Positions 23,434-32,537 of a DNA stretch of 64,000 bases are shown here, piece after piece. Source of the DNA: Gp6-AA40 sp035496255 (GTDB taxonomy: Bacteria > Acidobacteriota > Vicinamibacteria > Vicinamibacterales > UBA2999); the NCBI GenBank assembly GCA_035496255.1, contig DATJEU010000006.1, positions 21,398 to 85,397 of the forward strand. The letters run 5' to 3'. The position numbers were made by a program, and so were the translations under genes. The stretch's first letter is position 1. Every line of letters starts with the position of its first letter. Under the pieces are notes generated by a model. It ran no database searches and was not told where the DNA came from. It saw only the letters and a program-made list of their open reading frames with translations.

Positions 23434-23894
23434 CAGCTCGCTCGCGCGGAGACGGCGAGACCGCTGGTCTGCTCCTCGTAGCAGTCTCCGCAGATGCCGT
23501 GTGTCGTTGCCAGGTGATCGCGATTGGCCACCAGTTGTTCGAGCGAGATCCATTCGCCGCCGAATCCGATGCGCTGGCAGGACGCGCAGAGGATGAGCAG
23601 CGATTCGAGGTAAGCGACGCGGCGAAGCATGATGACCGACGTCGCCAGCACACCGGCGCCGAAGGCCAGCACCACCGCGCCCTCGAGCACCAGCTCCGAC
23701 AGCCGCGGCACAGTGACCGGTTCGCCGAACAGGACGTGGGGAAGATCCAGGTACTCGTTCGCCCAGATCAGTCCCAGCAGTCCCAGGATGGCGACCGCCT
23801 CGAGCGCGACGACGCCGACGATGGAGCGAGACAACGGTTTCACAATCGCGTATCCAGAATGGTAGCCCGGCCACCAGCCATCTTCCGACGTCAA
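23433..23894 (-). CDS. Small membrane protein with CxxC...CxxC domain (first of tandem pair)
   Basis: The 153-residue protein has two hydrophobic helices (SIVGVVALEAVAILGLLGLIW; VLEGAVVLAFGAGVLATSVIML, each just over 20 residues if written whole), a short linker, then CASCQRIGFGGEWISLEQL and HGICGDCYEE, the complete zinc-finger-like module. It is the upstream member of a co-translated pair with the same architecture and weak sequence similarity, so an ancient duplication is likely. No kinase, GGDEF or other output domain is present in either protein. Confidence 0.75.
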   Translation of the reverse strand: MTSEDGWWPGYHSGYAIVKPLSRSIVGVVALEAVAILGLLGLIWANEYLDLPHVLFGEPVTVPRLSELVLEGAVVLAFGAGVLATSVIMLRRVAYLESLLILCASCQRIGFGGEWISLEQLVANRDHLATTHGICGDCYEEQTSGLAVSARAS

Positions 23895-23937
23895 TCCTGT
23901 AGCGTTGTCGCGCGTGACCTGTGCTGTCCGCTCGATG

Positions 23938-24177
23938 CTATATCGTTGTCGGTATCGCCCCCGGCGCGGCGGCCGGCTGCGACCGACGGTGCGCCAGCGT
24001 CAGCCAGTCCGTGAGCTGGCGCGCGGCCTCGTCGGGTGTCTGCCCGTAGAAGGGCATCATCGCAGTTGGCATCCCGGCCGTGCGTCGCAGTTGCGCACGC
24101 CACCGGTTGCCCACCGGCGTCACGTCAATCTGGTACGCACGTCCGCCAATCGTCTGTTCGAAGCGATGCACGTTCAC
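23938..24177 (-). CDS. Small conserved-type hypothetical protein
   Basis: From a GTG start the 79-residue product begins VNVHRFEQTIGGRAYQIDV and continues with WRAQLRRTAG, PFYGQTPDEAARQLTDWLTLA and a low-complexity Ala/Pro tail. It looks like a small beta-alpha domain in which the final 'tpdeAarqLtdWL' helix resembles many short bacterial proteins of unknown role. The frame is open further upstream, but those residues are basic and irregular. No function is proposed. Confidence 0.6.
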   Translation of the reverse strand: MNVHRFEQTIGGRAYQIDVTPVGNRWRAQLRRTAGMPTAMMPFYGQTPDEAARQLTDWLTLAHRRSQPAAAPGAIPTTI

Positions 24178-24338
24178 GAGTGTCGATGTCCGGAAAGAAA
24201 AGAGAGAGTTGCGAGCGCGGTTGATCTTACGCACTCGCTCGGCGCGATCAAGCGAAGCGGCGCACGAAGACTCGTGCACAGCGCGCAACTCGTTCGAGCG
24301 ACGCCGGATCGGTTCACCGGAAAAATTTCATCAGCAGG

Positions 24339-24380
24339 ATCTCCACAGGATTTGCACGCTTCATCGACAGGTTTTCCACA
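24339..24380. promoter_or_regulatory. Two DnaA-box-like sites upstream of the addBA locus
   Basis: TTTTCCACA fits the DnaA box consensus TTWTNCACA, and ATCTCCACA 25 bp upstream is a near match; both continue with GG. They lie just before the secreted-protein gene that leads into addB. Two weak boxes do not make an origin. Confidence 0.3.
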
Positions 24381-24430
24381 GGTGCGCCCAAACCGGGTCC
24401 AGGGCGGCGCGTCCCGGTGCGGGCGGTAGA

Positions 24431-25822
24431 ATGAGCCGGCTCCTTTCCATGTCCAGCCGCGGCGTTGTTCTGCTCGTGCTGCTCGCCTGCGTTCCGCGGC
24501 TGGCCGTGGCTGCGCCCGCTGCGACGTTGTTCCGCATCTTCCTGACCGATGGCAGCGACGTCACCAGCTTCGGCGAATACGCGCGGGTTGGCGACGATGT
24601 GATCTTCTCCATGCCGGCGGGCGGCAGTGCCGACAATCCGCGCCTGCAACTGGTGACGCTGCCGGCGAAGTCGGTCGACTGGACCCGCACGGAGCGCTAC
24701 AGCGAATCGGCACGCGCAGACCACTACGCCAGCACTCGCGGTGAAGACGACTTCGCGCAGTTGAGCAACGAGGTGGCGCGCGTACTGAACGATCTCGCGA
24801 TCTCGCCGGATCACGAGAAGGCCCTGGCGCTGGCGCAGCAGGCGCACGCGGTGCTCGTGAAGTGGCCGCTCGAGCACTATCACTATCGCGAAGCCGAGGT
24901 CCGCGACATCTTATCGATCGTCGACAACGCGATTGCCGGCCTGAGCGGCAAGCCCGCGAACGGGTTTCAGCTCGCCTTCGTCGCATCGGCGGCTGACCTC
25001 GTCCGCGAACCGATCGCCGGAATGCCCGGCGGCAGGGCGCAGATCGATCAGCTTCTGCGCGCGGCCGGTCTTACGCCCCGGGCCGCCGATCGCATGGAGC
25101 TCCTGCAGTCGGCCCTGCGTTTGGTGAAGGAAGCCGCGCCGACGCTTCCTTCCGCCGACGTCGACACCTTGCGAACGGAGATCGAACAGAAGATCCATCA
25201 CGAAGTGGATGTCGATCAGAAATACGCGCGCATGTCGCAGCGGCTGATTGCCGACGGCCGGCGGGGTGCCCAATCGGCGCGCGCGAGCGTCGTGGAGCGT
25301 GTGCTGACGCGGCTCAATACCGAAGACGACCGTCTGGGTAAGGAACGTCCCGAGACGGTGCGGGCGGTGCGCGCCGAACTCCAGGCGCAGCTCAACGACG
25401 CACGTCGTCTGAGATTGCTCCGCGATCAATGGATACTCCGCCAGCGGGCGTACCAGCAGTATCAGGAGAGTGTCGGCGTGGAACTGCTGCAGCTGGTCAA
25501 GTCGCGGCCGCAGCTCGAGGCCATCCGCACGCTCGAGGGACCGTCGCCGAATCGGCTCGTTACCCTGAAAGCCCGCTTGTCAGGCGGGGCCGAGCGTCTC
25601 CAGCGCCTGCGCGTGCCGCCGGAAATGCAGGCCGCTCATGACCTGCTCGTCGGCGCGTGGCGCTTTGCTGAAAATGCGGCGACCAGCCGTTACGACGCGG
25701 TAAGCAGCGGCAACGTGTCGACGGCGTGGAAAGCGTCCTCGGCGGCGGCCGGCGCCTTGATGCTGCTCGATCGCGCGCAGGCCGAAATCCGCACCGTCCT
25801 CGAGTTTCCCAGGCTGAAGTGA
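24431..25822 (+). CDS. Secreted protein of unknown function, coupled to addB
   Basis: The 463-residue product starts with a signal sequence (GVVLLVLLACVPRLAVAAPA). The mature part begins LFRIFLTDGSDVTSFGEYARVGDDVIFSMP, split here as a short beta region, then becomes almost wholly alpha-helical with charged repeats such as ADRMELLQSALRLVKEA and EIEQKIHHEVDVDQKYARM. No catalytic motif is seen. Its stop overlaps the addB start by 4 bp (GTGA), which is surprising for an exported protein next to a cytoplasmic nuclease. Role unknown. Confidence 0.75.
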   Translation: MSRLLSMSSRGVVLLVLLACVPRLAVAAPAATLFRIFLTDGSDVTSFGEYARVGDDVIFSMPAGGSADNPRLQLVTLPAKSVDWTRTERYSESARADHYASTRGEDDFAQLSNEVARVLNDLAISPDHEKALALAQQAHAVLVKWPLEHYHYREAEVRDILSIVDNAIAGLSGKPANGFQLAFVASAADLVREPIAGMPGGRAQIDQLLRAAGLTPRAADRMELLQSALRLVKEAAPTLPSADVDTLRTEIEQKIHHEVDVDQKYARMSQRLIADGRRGAQSARASVVERVLTRLNTEDDRLGKERPETVRAVRAELQAQLNDARRLRLLRDQWILRQRAYQQYQESVGVELLQLVKSRPQLEAIRTLEGPSPNRLVTLKARLSGGAERLQRLRVPPEMQAAHDLLVGAWRFAENAATSRYDAVSSGNVSTAWKASSAAAGALMLLDRAQAEIRTVLEFPRLK

Positions 25823-28719
25823 TTACGCCGCGCCGCACGCGCCTGGTGCGCGTGAACACGCTCCACTCGTTCCGCAACGCAGTGGTCAGGCTGGCATGTA
25901 CCGGCATGCCGGCCGACGCACGCCATCGCCTGGTGGTCGTCCCGACACGAGCCGCGGCGGCTCACCTGGTGCGCGCCATCGAAACAACGCACCTGCACTC
26001 CGGCGGCGCGATGCTGCTGCCCGAGTTCGTCACTCGCGGTGAACTCATCGGCGTGCTGTCGCAGCGGCTGCGGCCGCACGACGCAGTGCTGAGCGACGCC
26101 GAACGCGAGGTGCTGCTCGGCGTTGCCGCGCGGACCGCGCAGGCCGACGGGAATGAGCCGCCGTTCGCGTTGCGGCCCGGACTCCTGGCCGAGATGCTGC
26201 GCTTCTACGATGAACTGCGCCGGCATCGCAACACGATCGACGAGTTCGAGCGGCGCGCCCTCGATCGCCTCGAGCCTGGCGCTGAATACGATCGCGGCGC
26301 GGCGCGGCTGGTTCGGCAAACGCGGTTTCTGGTGGCGACGTTTCACGATCTCGAGCGGCGGGTTCGCGAGGCCGGCGCCGACGAACACCTGTTGCGCGAC
26401 CGGCTGCTCGCCGAGACCGCGGCGACGCCCTGGCGTCACGTGATCATTACCGTTGCCGATCGCGGCTTCGATCCCCATGGTCTCTATCCGGCCGACTGGG
26501 ACCTGCTGGCGCGCATTCCGGGCCTCGCCTCCCTGGACATCGTCATCACCGACACGGTTCTCGCGGGAGCGCTGCACGAACGGATGCACACCGTGCTGCC
26601 GGGCCTCGAGGAGGTGCGTGATGAGGAAGCAGTGGACTCAACTCCGCAGTTGCTGGTTGCCGGGCAGTCGATCGTGCACGCCGCGCGCGATCGTGAGGAG
26701 GAGGTGGCCCTGTTCGCGCGTCGCGTCAAGCACGATGCACGGGTGCACGGTGCGGCGCCCGATCGCCGCGCGCTCGTCGTCCAGCAACCATTGCCGTACG
26801 TGTACGTGGCGCGTGACGTGCTTCGCGCCGCCGGCATTCCGTGCCAGATGTTCGACGCCCTCCCGCTGGCGGCGGAGCCGTTCTCGGCGGCGCTGGATCT
26901 CGCGTTCTCCGCCGTCAGCAGTAACTTCGGACGCCAGCCGGTGGTTGCGCTGCTGCGCTCGCCGCATTTTCAATTCGCCGCAGACGGCGAACGGGGCGTC
27001 GCCGCCCGCGACCTCATCGCGCTCGATCGCGCGCTGGCGGAGGCCGGGTATCTCGGTGGTCTGGATTCGCTCGATCGGCTGATTGACGAGTGGAGCGCGA
27101 AGGAGGCCGAACGCGGCTTGTTCAAGCGCGCGCTGCGCGCGGCAATGATCATGCGCGGCGTGGTCGGTGAATTGACGCCGCTGCGCGACGCGGCGCCCGT
27201 CGCGGCCCACGCTGGCCTGCTCCTCGCGTTCCTCCGTGCTCACGAACAGGTGCCGGGTCCCGACGATCCACTGCGCGCGCGTCAATTGCGTGCGCGCGGC
27301 GCCGTCCTCGGCGCGCTGATGTCGATGCAACAGGCGTATGCGCGCTTCGACGACATACCGGTGGATTTCGATCACGTCGCCGCGCTGACGCGCCGGTGGA
27401 TCGAAGCGCAGACCTTCCAGCCGCTCACCGGCGATGACGGCGTGCACGTGGTCGACGCCGCCAGCGCGCGCTTTGGCGATTTCGATGAGGTGCAGCTTGC
27501 CGGTCTGGTTGACGATGAATGGCCGGAACGGCCGCGGCGAAACATCTTTTATTCGCCGGGGGTGCTGCGCGATCTTGGCTGGCCTGCCGACTCCTGTCGA
27601 ATCGATGGCGCGCGCGCGGCGTTCATCGACCTGCTGAAGCTGCCGGCGCAACGCCTGGTGCTGTCGACGTTCAATCTCGAAGCGGACGCGATCGTCAGCC
27701 CCTCGTTGCTCGTGGAAGAAGTCGAGCGGGCGGGCTTGCCGATCGTAAACATCGATCTGCCGTTTCAGCGAATATTCGACGACGAGCGGCTGGTGTTCGA
27801 GATCGGGCCCGCCATCACGCCGGCTGGCCCGAGCGGAGTCGAAGGAACGGCGCAGGCGCCCGCGCCCGGCTCCGGCGCGCTGCCCGCGTTGTCGCTGTCG
27901 GCGATCGAGCGGTATCAGGATTGTCCCTTCAAGTTCTTTGCGGCAGACGTGCTGCGCCTGGAAGAAGCGCCGGAAGACGAGTCGATGCTGTCGCCGCGCG
28001 CGCGCGGCCGTTTCATCCACGAGGTGTTTCAGCGCTTCTTCGAGGCGTGGGACAGGCGCGGAGGCGGGGCGATCACCAGCGTTCGCCTCGATGGTGCGCG
28101 CTTGCTGTTCCACGAAGTCGCCGAACCGTTGCTCGAACGGCTGCCGGAGGCCGATGCGGCGCTCGAGCGAACACGTCTGTTCGGCTCGGCGATCTCTGTT
28201 GGCGTCGTCGACGTCGTGCTCGGCCTCGAGGCCTCGGCACCGGTCGATGTCCGCGAGCGATGGCTGGAGCACCGGTTCGAGGGCGAGTTCGACGTCGGTG
28301 GATCGGATGGCCGTACGGTCGCGCTCAAAGGCGTGGCCGATCGCGTCGATCTCCTGGACGGGCGTCGCCTGAGGGTGGTCGATTACAAGTCAGGATCGGC
28401 GCCCAATCCGCGCCGGGCGCTGCAGGTACCCGTCTATGCGCTCGTCGCGCAGGAGCAACTCTCCGCGCGCGACGGGCAGCCGTGGCAGGTGGATGCCGCG
28501 TCGTACGTTGCATTGACGGGCAAGCGCAACCTCGTGTCGGTGGTGAAGGCCGGGTCGCCCGATGCCGAGGCGCCGTTACAGGACGCACGCGCGCGGCTGT
28601 TCGAGCTTCTCGACGGCATCGACGCCGGCCTGTTCCCACCGCGTCCTCACGACGAGATGATCTGCCGTTACTGCGCGTACCCGTCGGTGTGCCGGAAGGA
28701 CTATGTCGGCGACGAGTAA
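25819..28719 (+). CDS. addB: AddB-like PD-(D/E)XK nuclease subunit
   Basis: The 966-residue protein is the AddB partner of the double-strand-break resection complex. The N-terminal half resembles an inactivated helicase, with PTRAAAAHLVRAI where the Walker A would be. The C-terminal nuclease holds SLSAIERYQDCPFKFFA, RGRFIHEVFQRFFEAW, GVADRVD and the catalytic VVDYKSG. Cysteines in YQDCPF and CRYCAYPSVC are the expected four ligands of the AddB [4Fe-4S] staple. The GTG start overlaps the preceding gene. A family 2 palindromic repeat encodes the Pro/Ala/Gly-rich linker before the nuclease domain. Confidence 0.9.
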   Translation: MITPRRTRLVRVNTLHSFRNAVVRLACTGMPADARHRLVVVPTRAAAAHLVRAIETTHLHSGGAMLLPEFVTRGELIGVLSQRLRPHDAVLSDAEREVLLGVAARTAQADGNEPPFALRPGLLAEMLRFYDELRRHRNTIDEFERRALDRLEPGAEYDRGAARLVRQTRFLVATFHDLERRVREAGADEHLLRDRLLAETAATPWRHVIITVADRGFDPHGLYPADWDLLARIPGLASLDIVITDTVLAGALHERMHTVLPGLEEVRDEEAVDSTPQLLVAGQSIVHAARDREEEVALFARRVKHDARVHGAAPDRRALVVQQPLPYVYVARDVLRAAGIPCQMFDALPLAAEPFSAALDLAFSAVSSNFGRQPVVALLRSPHFQFAADGERGVAARDLIALDRALAEAGYLGGLDSLDRLIDEWSAKEAERGLFKRALRAAMIMRGVVGELTPLRDAAPVAAHAGLLLAFLRAHEQVPGPDDPLRARQLRARGAVLGALMSMQQAYARFDDIPVDFDHVAALTRRWIEAQTFQPLTGDDGVHVVDAASARFGDFDEVQLAGLVDDEWPERPRRNIFYSPGVLRDLGWPADSCRIDGARAAFIDLLKLPAQRLVLSTFNLEADAIVSPSLLVEEVERAGLPIVNIDLPFQRIFDDERLVFEIGPAITPAGPSGVEGTAQAPAPGSGALPALSLSAIERYQDCPFKFFAADVLRLEEAPEDESMLSPRARGRFIHEVFQRFFEAWDRRGGGAITSVRLDGARLLFHEVAEPLLERLPEADAALERTRLFGSAISVGVVDVVLGLEASAPVDVRERWLEHRFEGEFDVGGSDGRTVALKGVADRVDLLDGRRLRVVDYKSGSAPNPRRALQVPVYALVAQEQLSARDGQPWQVDAASYVALTGKRNLVSVVKAGSPDAEAPLQDARARLFELLDGIDAGLFPPRPHDEMICRYCAYPSVCRKDYVGDE
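27828..27845. repeat. Palindromic repeat, family 2, inside addB
   Basis: CCCGAGCGGAGTCGAAGG lies in frame and encodes part of the linker PAGPSGVEGTAQAPAPG just before the AddB nuclease domain. It matches the elements at 5.45, 28.75 and 53.08 kb. Confidence 0.5.
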
Positions 28720-31700
28720 CTTCCGCCTGCCGTTCGACAACGTCGATCCGTCCCGAGTGGAGTCGAGGGACCTGCGCATCGATGCGCGCGATCGCGAGGG
28801 ACGCGCACGCGCCGTCGATCCGCGGTTCAACGTTGCGCTCGAAGCGTCGGCAGGAACGGGCAAGACGCGCGTCCTCGTCGATCGCTACGTCAACCTGCTG
28901 AAGGCCGGCGTCGATCCGGCGAACGTTCTCGCCATCACGTTTACGCGGAAGGCTGCCGCGGAGATGCGTGAGCGAATCCTGGCGAGCCTTGCCGATGCCG
29001 CGTCTCGCGGCGAGATTCCTCCGTCCCGCTGGCGCGAGTTGCGCGACCGCACCGGCGACATCGCCATCAGTACGATCGACGCGTTCTGCCTGTCGCTCCT
29101 GCGCGAATTTCCGCTCGAGGCCGATCTTGATCCCGGCTTTTCAATGGCGGACGACACCGAGGTGCCGCGGCTGATCGACGAATCGCTGGATCGCGCCATC
29201 CGCATCTGCCGCGCCGTCGCGCGCGAGGACGAACACGTTGCCCTGGTCTTCGCACAGCTCGGCGACCGCCGGGCGCGCCGTGGCCTCGCGGTCCTGCTGA
29301 ACCGCCGCATCGTCGCACCCGATGTGCTCGGGCGTTATCTCGCGAAGGGGCCGCGTGAGCTCACGGTGGAGAAGGCGACGCAGGATGGCGCGGCCGCGCT
29401 GCTCGGGGTGTTCGAGGCAATGCCCGGCGGCCTTGCGGCGTTCATCGAGTCGGGGCCACCGCAACCGGCGTTCCTGGTGCTCGTGCGGCATTTGCTGAGA
29501 GTGGGCGGGTCTGAAGGCCCGCCCCTGCACGGACCCGTCGATTCGCGTGGGTCGGGAAACCCGCCCCTGCCAGCATCAAACTCGAGCGCAGGCGCAGCGC
29601 TTCAGACCCGCCCGATCGATCCCGCGGCTCTGCAAGCGGTCTTCTTCCGGGCGCGCGAGCATTTCCTCACGCAGGACGGCACGCCCCGCAGCCGGTCGCC
29701 GTACAAAAAGGATCTGTTCGCGAGCGCGGCAGACTACGAGCGCCACCGCGACCTGACGCTCGGGCACGGCCAGGCATTTCTCGAGGCATGGAACCGCTAC
29801 CGTCGCGACCTCAACGTGCTGGTGTCGCGCGGTGTGCTGCGGATGTATCGCATCGCCGAGGCGGAGTACCGCCGTACGCTGGATGTGCACGCGGTGCTCG
29901 ACTTCTCCGATGTCCTCCTGCGCGCCCTTGACCTGCTGCGGAAGATGGAGGAGTTCGCGCAGAGCCGCTACCGCCTCGAGTCGCGCTATCACCACGTGCT
30001 CGTCGACGAATTTCAGGACACGAGCCGTGCCCAGTGGGAACTGGTCTCGCTGCTCGTGAAGTCCTGGGGCGAGGGCGCCGGTCTCGCACACACGGGCCCG
30101 CTCCAGCCGTCGATCTTCATCGTCGGCGATCGCAAGCAGTCGATCTACAGCTTCCGCGATGCCGACGTGTCGGTGTTGCAGGAAGCCGCTCGTCACCTTG
30201 ACGCGTTGCGGCCCGACGGCGACGTGCGGCGTGCGATCTCCCGTAGCTTCCGCTCGGTGCCGGGCCTGCTCACGTTCGTGAACGACGTGTGCCAGGAGAT
30301 CGAGAAGTCGCCGGGTCGGACCGACGCGTTTCGCTACGACGAGCAGGATCGATTTCCGCTCGATGGCGCGGAGGTTGAGGCCACCGCGGTCCTGGGTGCG
30401 GCGATGGCCGAGACACCGGAAGCGTGCGCGGGGGCCGCGGCCGTCGAGATCGCGCGCCTGGTCGCTTCAGGTACGACCGTGCGCGATCGCGACAGTGGCG
30501 TGCCACGGCCCATTCGCCCCGGCGATATCGCCATCCTCTTTCGCACGCGCGACAGTCATCGCGAATTCGAAGCGGCGCTCGAGACGCACGGAATCCCGGC
30601 GTACGTCTACAAGGGCCTTGGTTTTTTCGATGCTGATGAAATCAAGGATGTCGTCGCGCTGCTGTGGTATCTCGCGGAACCCGACTCGGAACTGCGGGCG
30701 GCTGCGTTCCTGCGCTCGCGCTTCGTGCAGCTCTCCGACGCGGCGCTGCGTGGATCGGCGTCGCGCCTGGCAGCGGAGGCGCGCCGGCACGGCGGCGCGT
30801 GGCTGCCACTGGTCGATCGCCTGCCGCCGGCGGAACTGCTCGATCGCGTCCTGCGCGAGTCCGAGTACGCCACGCGGCTGCGCGGCCCGCGCTATCAGCA
30901 GGCGCGTGAGAACCTGAAGAAGATTCGCGCGCTGATTCGACGCATTCAGAACCGCGGTTATGTGACGCTCGGTCGAATCGTCGGCCACCTCGATCGCCTG
31001 GCCGTCGGCGACGAAGCCAATGCCGTGATCGATGCGCTCGACGCGGTCAACTTGATGACCGTCCACGCCGCAAAGGGCCTCGAGTTCCCGGTGGTGTTCG
31101 TCGTCAACCTGACGCGCGGCACCGGTAACTGGCGGCACCCGATCCGCGTCACGGCCGATGCTGCCGGCGAGTCGCCGTCGGTCTCGGTCGGCGATTTCCA
31201 GTCCGAAGCGGATGAAGACGATCGCGCTCGCGAACGCGAGGAGACGAAGCGGCTGTTGTACGTCGCGCTCACGCGTGCCCGTGATCGCTTGTATCTCGGC
31301 ACGGTGGTGAAGGATGGCCGCCTGCAGCCGGGACGGGGCAGCCTCGCCGAGGTGCTCCCCGCATCGCTGCTCGCGGCGATGACCGACGCCGCGACCAGCG
31401 GTGACGCCGTCCGCTGGCAATCGCACGTCATGCCGCTGGCCTCGGTCGCCGGAGCCGGTCTTTCTGCGCAGAAGGCTCCCGCGGACCGCAGCAGGCTCGG
31501 CGAAGGCGGTCAGACCCGCCCCGACGCGCCGGAGTCTCCGCAGGCGTTCGTTGCCGGCCGCGATCCCTCGGATGACGTCAGGTCGCAGGATACTGACTAT
31601 GAGCCAATCGAGGACCACGGCATCGCTCGCATCTCAGTCGCCGACGCGATTGCCGATCAGCAACGTACGACCGCGCGATTCACAGAAGGACGTGAGTCGT

Positions 31701-32140
31701 CACGCCTTGTCGGAACGCTCGTTCATCGACTGGTCCGGCGCTGCGGACTCGATCCGGCTGCCGACACCGACGCTGTCCTGCCGCGGCTGCTGGCCGCGCA
31801 CGAATCAGTTGACCTCGACGACCTGAAGCGCGTGTGTGACGATGCGAGAGCGGCGTACGCCGCGCTTTGTGCAATGCCGCAGGTACGCGCGGCTTACGAA
31901 ATGGGTCAGCCGCTGCACGAAGTGCCGTTCACACTTGCACAGGACGGCAGAATTATTCGCGGCACAATTGACTGTCTCGTCGTCGGCGAGGCGGCGGCGA
32001 CCGTGCTCGAATTCAAGACCGGCCGTCCTCGGCCCGAGCACCAACGCCAGTTGGCCCTGTACGAGACAGCCGTGCGGGCGATTTACCCGTCCATTCGAGT
32101 GGAAGCGCGGTTGATTTATCTCGAAGCGGCGATCGATTGA
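28703..32140 (+). CDS. addA: AddA-like UvrD-family helicase-nuclease
   Basis: The 1145-residue protein shows all SF1A helicase motifs: EASAGTGKTR (I), ITFTRKAAAEMRERI (Ia), VDEFQDTSRAQW (II), IVGDRKQSIYSFRDAD (III), TVHAAKGLEFPVVFV (V) and RLLYVALTRARDRLYL (VI). The C-terminal nuclease has GTLVHRLV, GTIDCLV and VLEFKTGRP.PEHQRQLALY, so it is an AddA-type subunit. It starts inside the last codons of addB after a GGAAGGA site. Three stretches look repeat-derived: DPSRVESRDLR near the N-terminus, a 37-residue Gly/Pro/Ser insert near residue 270, and EGGQTRPDAPE near residue 935. Confidence 0.93.
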   Translation: MSATSNFRLPFDNVDPSRVESRDLRIDARDREGRARAVDPRFNVALEASAGTGKTRVLVDRYVNLLKAGVDPANVLAITFTRKAAAEMRERILASLADAASRGEIPPSRWRELRDRTGDIAISTIDAFCLSLLREFPLEADLDPGFSMADDTEVPRLIDESLDRAIRICRAVAREDEHVALVFAQLGDRRARRGLAVLLNRRIVAPDVLGRYLAKGPRELTVEKATQDGAAALLGVFEAMPGGLAAFIESGPPQPAFLVLVRHLLRVGGSEGPPLHGPVDSRGSGNPPLPASNSSAGAALQTRPIDPAALQAVFFRAREHFLTQDGTPRSRSPYKKDLFASAADYERHRDLTLGHGQAFLEAWNRYRRDLNVLVSRGVLRMYRIAEAEYRRTLDVHAVLDFSDVLLRALDLLRKMEEFAQSRYRLESRYHHVLVDEFQDTSRAQWELVSLLVKSWGEGAGLAHTGPLQPSIFIVGDRKQSIYSFRDADVSVLQEAARHLDALRPDGDVRRAISRSFRSVPGLLTFVNDVCQEIEKSPGRTDAFRYDEQDRFPLDGAEVEATAVLGAAMAETPEACAGAAAVEIARLVASGTTVRDRDSGVPRPIRPGDIAILFRTRDSHREFEAALETHGIPAYVYKGLGFFDADEIKDVVALLWYLAEPDSELRAAAFLRSRFVQLSDAALRGSASRLAAEARRHGGAWLPLVDRLPPAELLDRVLRESEYATRLRGPRYQQARENLKKIRALIRRIQNRGYVTLGRIVGHLDRLAVGDEANAVIDALDAVNLMTVHAAKGLEFPVVFVVNLTRGTGNWRHPIRVTADAAGESPSVSVGDFQSEADEDDRAREREETKRLLYVALTRARDRLYLGTVVKDGRLQPGRGSLAEVLPASLLAAMTDAATSGDAVRWQSHVMPLASVAGAGLSAQKAPADRSRLGEGGQTRPDAPESPQAFVAGRDPSDDVRSQDTDYEPIEDHGIARISVADAIADQQRTTARFTEGRESSRLVGTLVHRLVRRCGLDPAADTDAVLPRLLAAHESVDLDDLKRVCDDARAAYAALCAMPQVRAAYEMGQPLHEVPFTLAQDGRIIRGTIDCLVVGEAAATVLEFKTGRPRPEHQRQLALYETAVRAIYPSIRVEARLIYLEAAID
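28750..28771. repeat. Palindromic repeat, family 2, inside addA
   Basis: GTCCCGAGTGG/AGTCGAGGGAC is in frame near the AddA N-terminus and encodes PSRVESRD. Five terminal bases pair (GTCCC/GGGAC). It is the second family 2 copy within 1 kb and lies just before the Walker A motif. Confidence 0.5.
29503..29613. repeat. Composite family 1 repeat inserted in the addA coding sequence
   Basis: Three modules follow one another: GGGCGGGTCTGAAGGCCCGCC, then GGGTCGGGAAACCCGCCC, then TTCAGACCCGCCC. All are variants of the intergenic family 1 palindrome. The 111 bp keep the reading frame and encode a Gly/Pro/Ser-rich insert between helicase motifs Ia and II, where a surface loop would tolerate it. Confidence 0.6.
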
Positions 32141-32203
32141 TGGCATGATGGTCCCGGCTCGACCCCGGAACCACTGCGACCCCTCGGCAGTCTAAATGAC
32201 TAC

Positions 32204-32443
32204 ATGAATATCCCAGCGCCGGGAAGTAACCATCGCGCCACCGCCATGACGCTCCTCGCGTTGGAGACACTGCCGTGCGGTTGCGTGGCGGGCGTCTACC
32301 AGGCGAGGCCCACCGTGGTGGAGGTCGAGTTCGTGGAAGCCAAGGGGCCCCATTGTGTGTTTTCGCGGCACCGCACCGGCCATGTGACCCGCCTGGGCGT
32401 GCCGGACTCGATGGTGGCCGATACGGGGGAGCCGCTCGTCTGA
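32204..32443 (+). CDS. Small hypothetical protein with CGC motif
   Basis: The 79-residue product has LETLPCGCVAGVYQARPTV and VEAKGPHCVFSRHRTGHVTRLG, which could bind a metal through CxC, Cys and His. No family is recognised. The start chosen follows a CTAAAT box by 6 nt, in line with other genes here that lack a leader; an internal ATG 14 codons later is the alternative. It follows addA by about 60 bp. Confidence 0.6.
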   Translation: MNIPAPGSNHRATAMTLLALETLPCGCVAGVYQARPTVVEVEFVEAKGPHCVFSRHRTGHVTRLGVPDSMVADTGEPLV

Positions 32444-32537
32444 GGGCGGCGAACCCGGTTCAGCTTTCGGGAAAAGGCGCAATTTCATTGCACCATCCCG
32501 AAGCCTCCCCTAGAATCAAACCAACTAGGAGCATCCG

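Noticed and set aside
24339..24380. Replication origin
   Set aside because: Only two DnaA-like boxes, no AT-rich unwinding region and no dnaA, dnaN or gyrB nearby.
26638..28272. 544-codon minus-strand frame across addB
   Set aside because: It lies wholly opposite a well-supported gene, is Arg/His/Gln-rich and has no recognisable domain; a GC-rich shadow.
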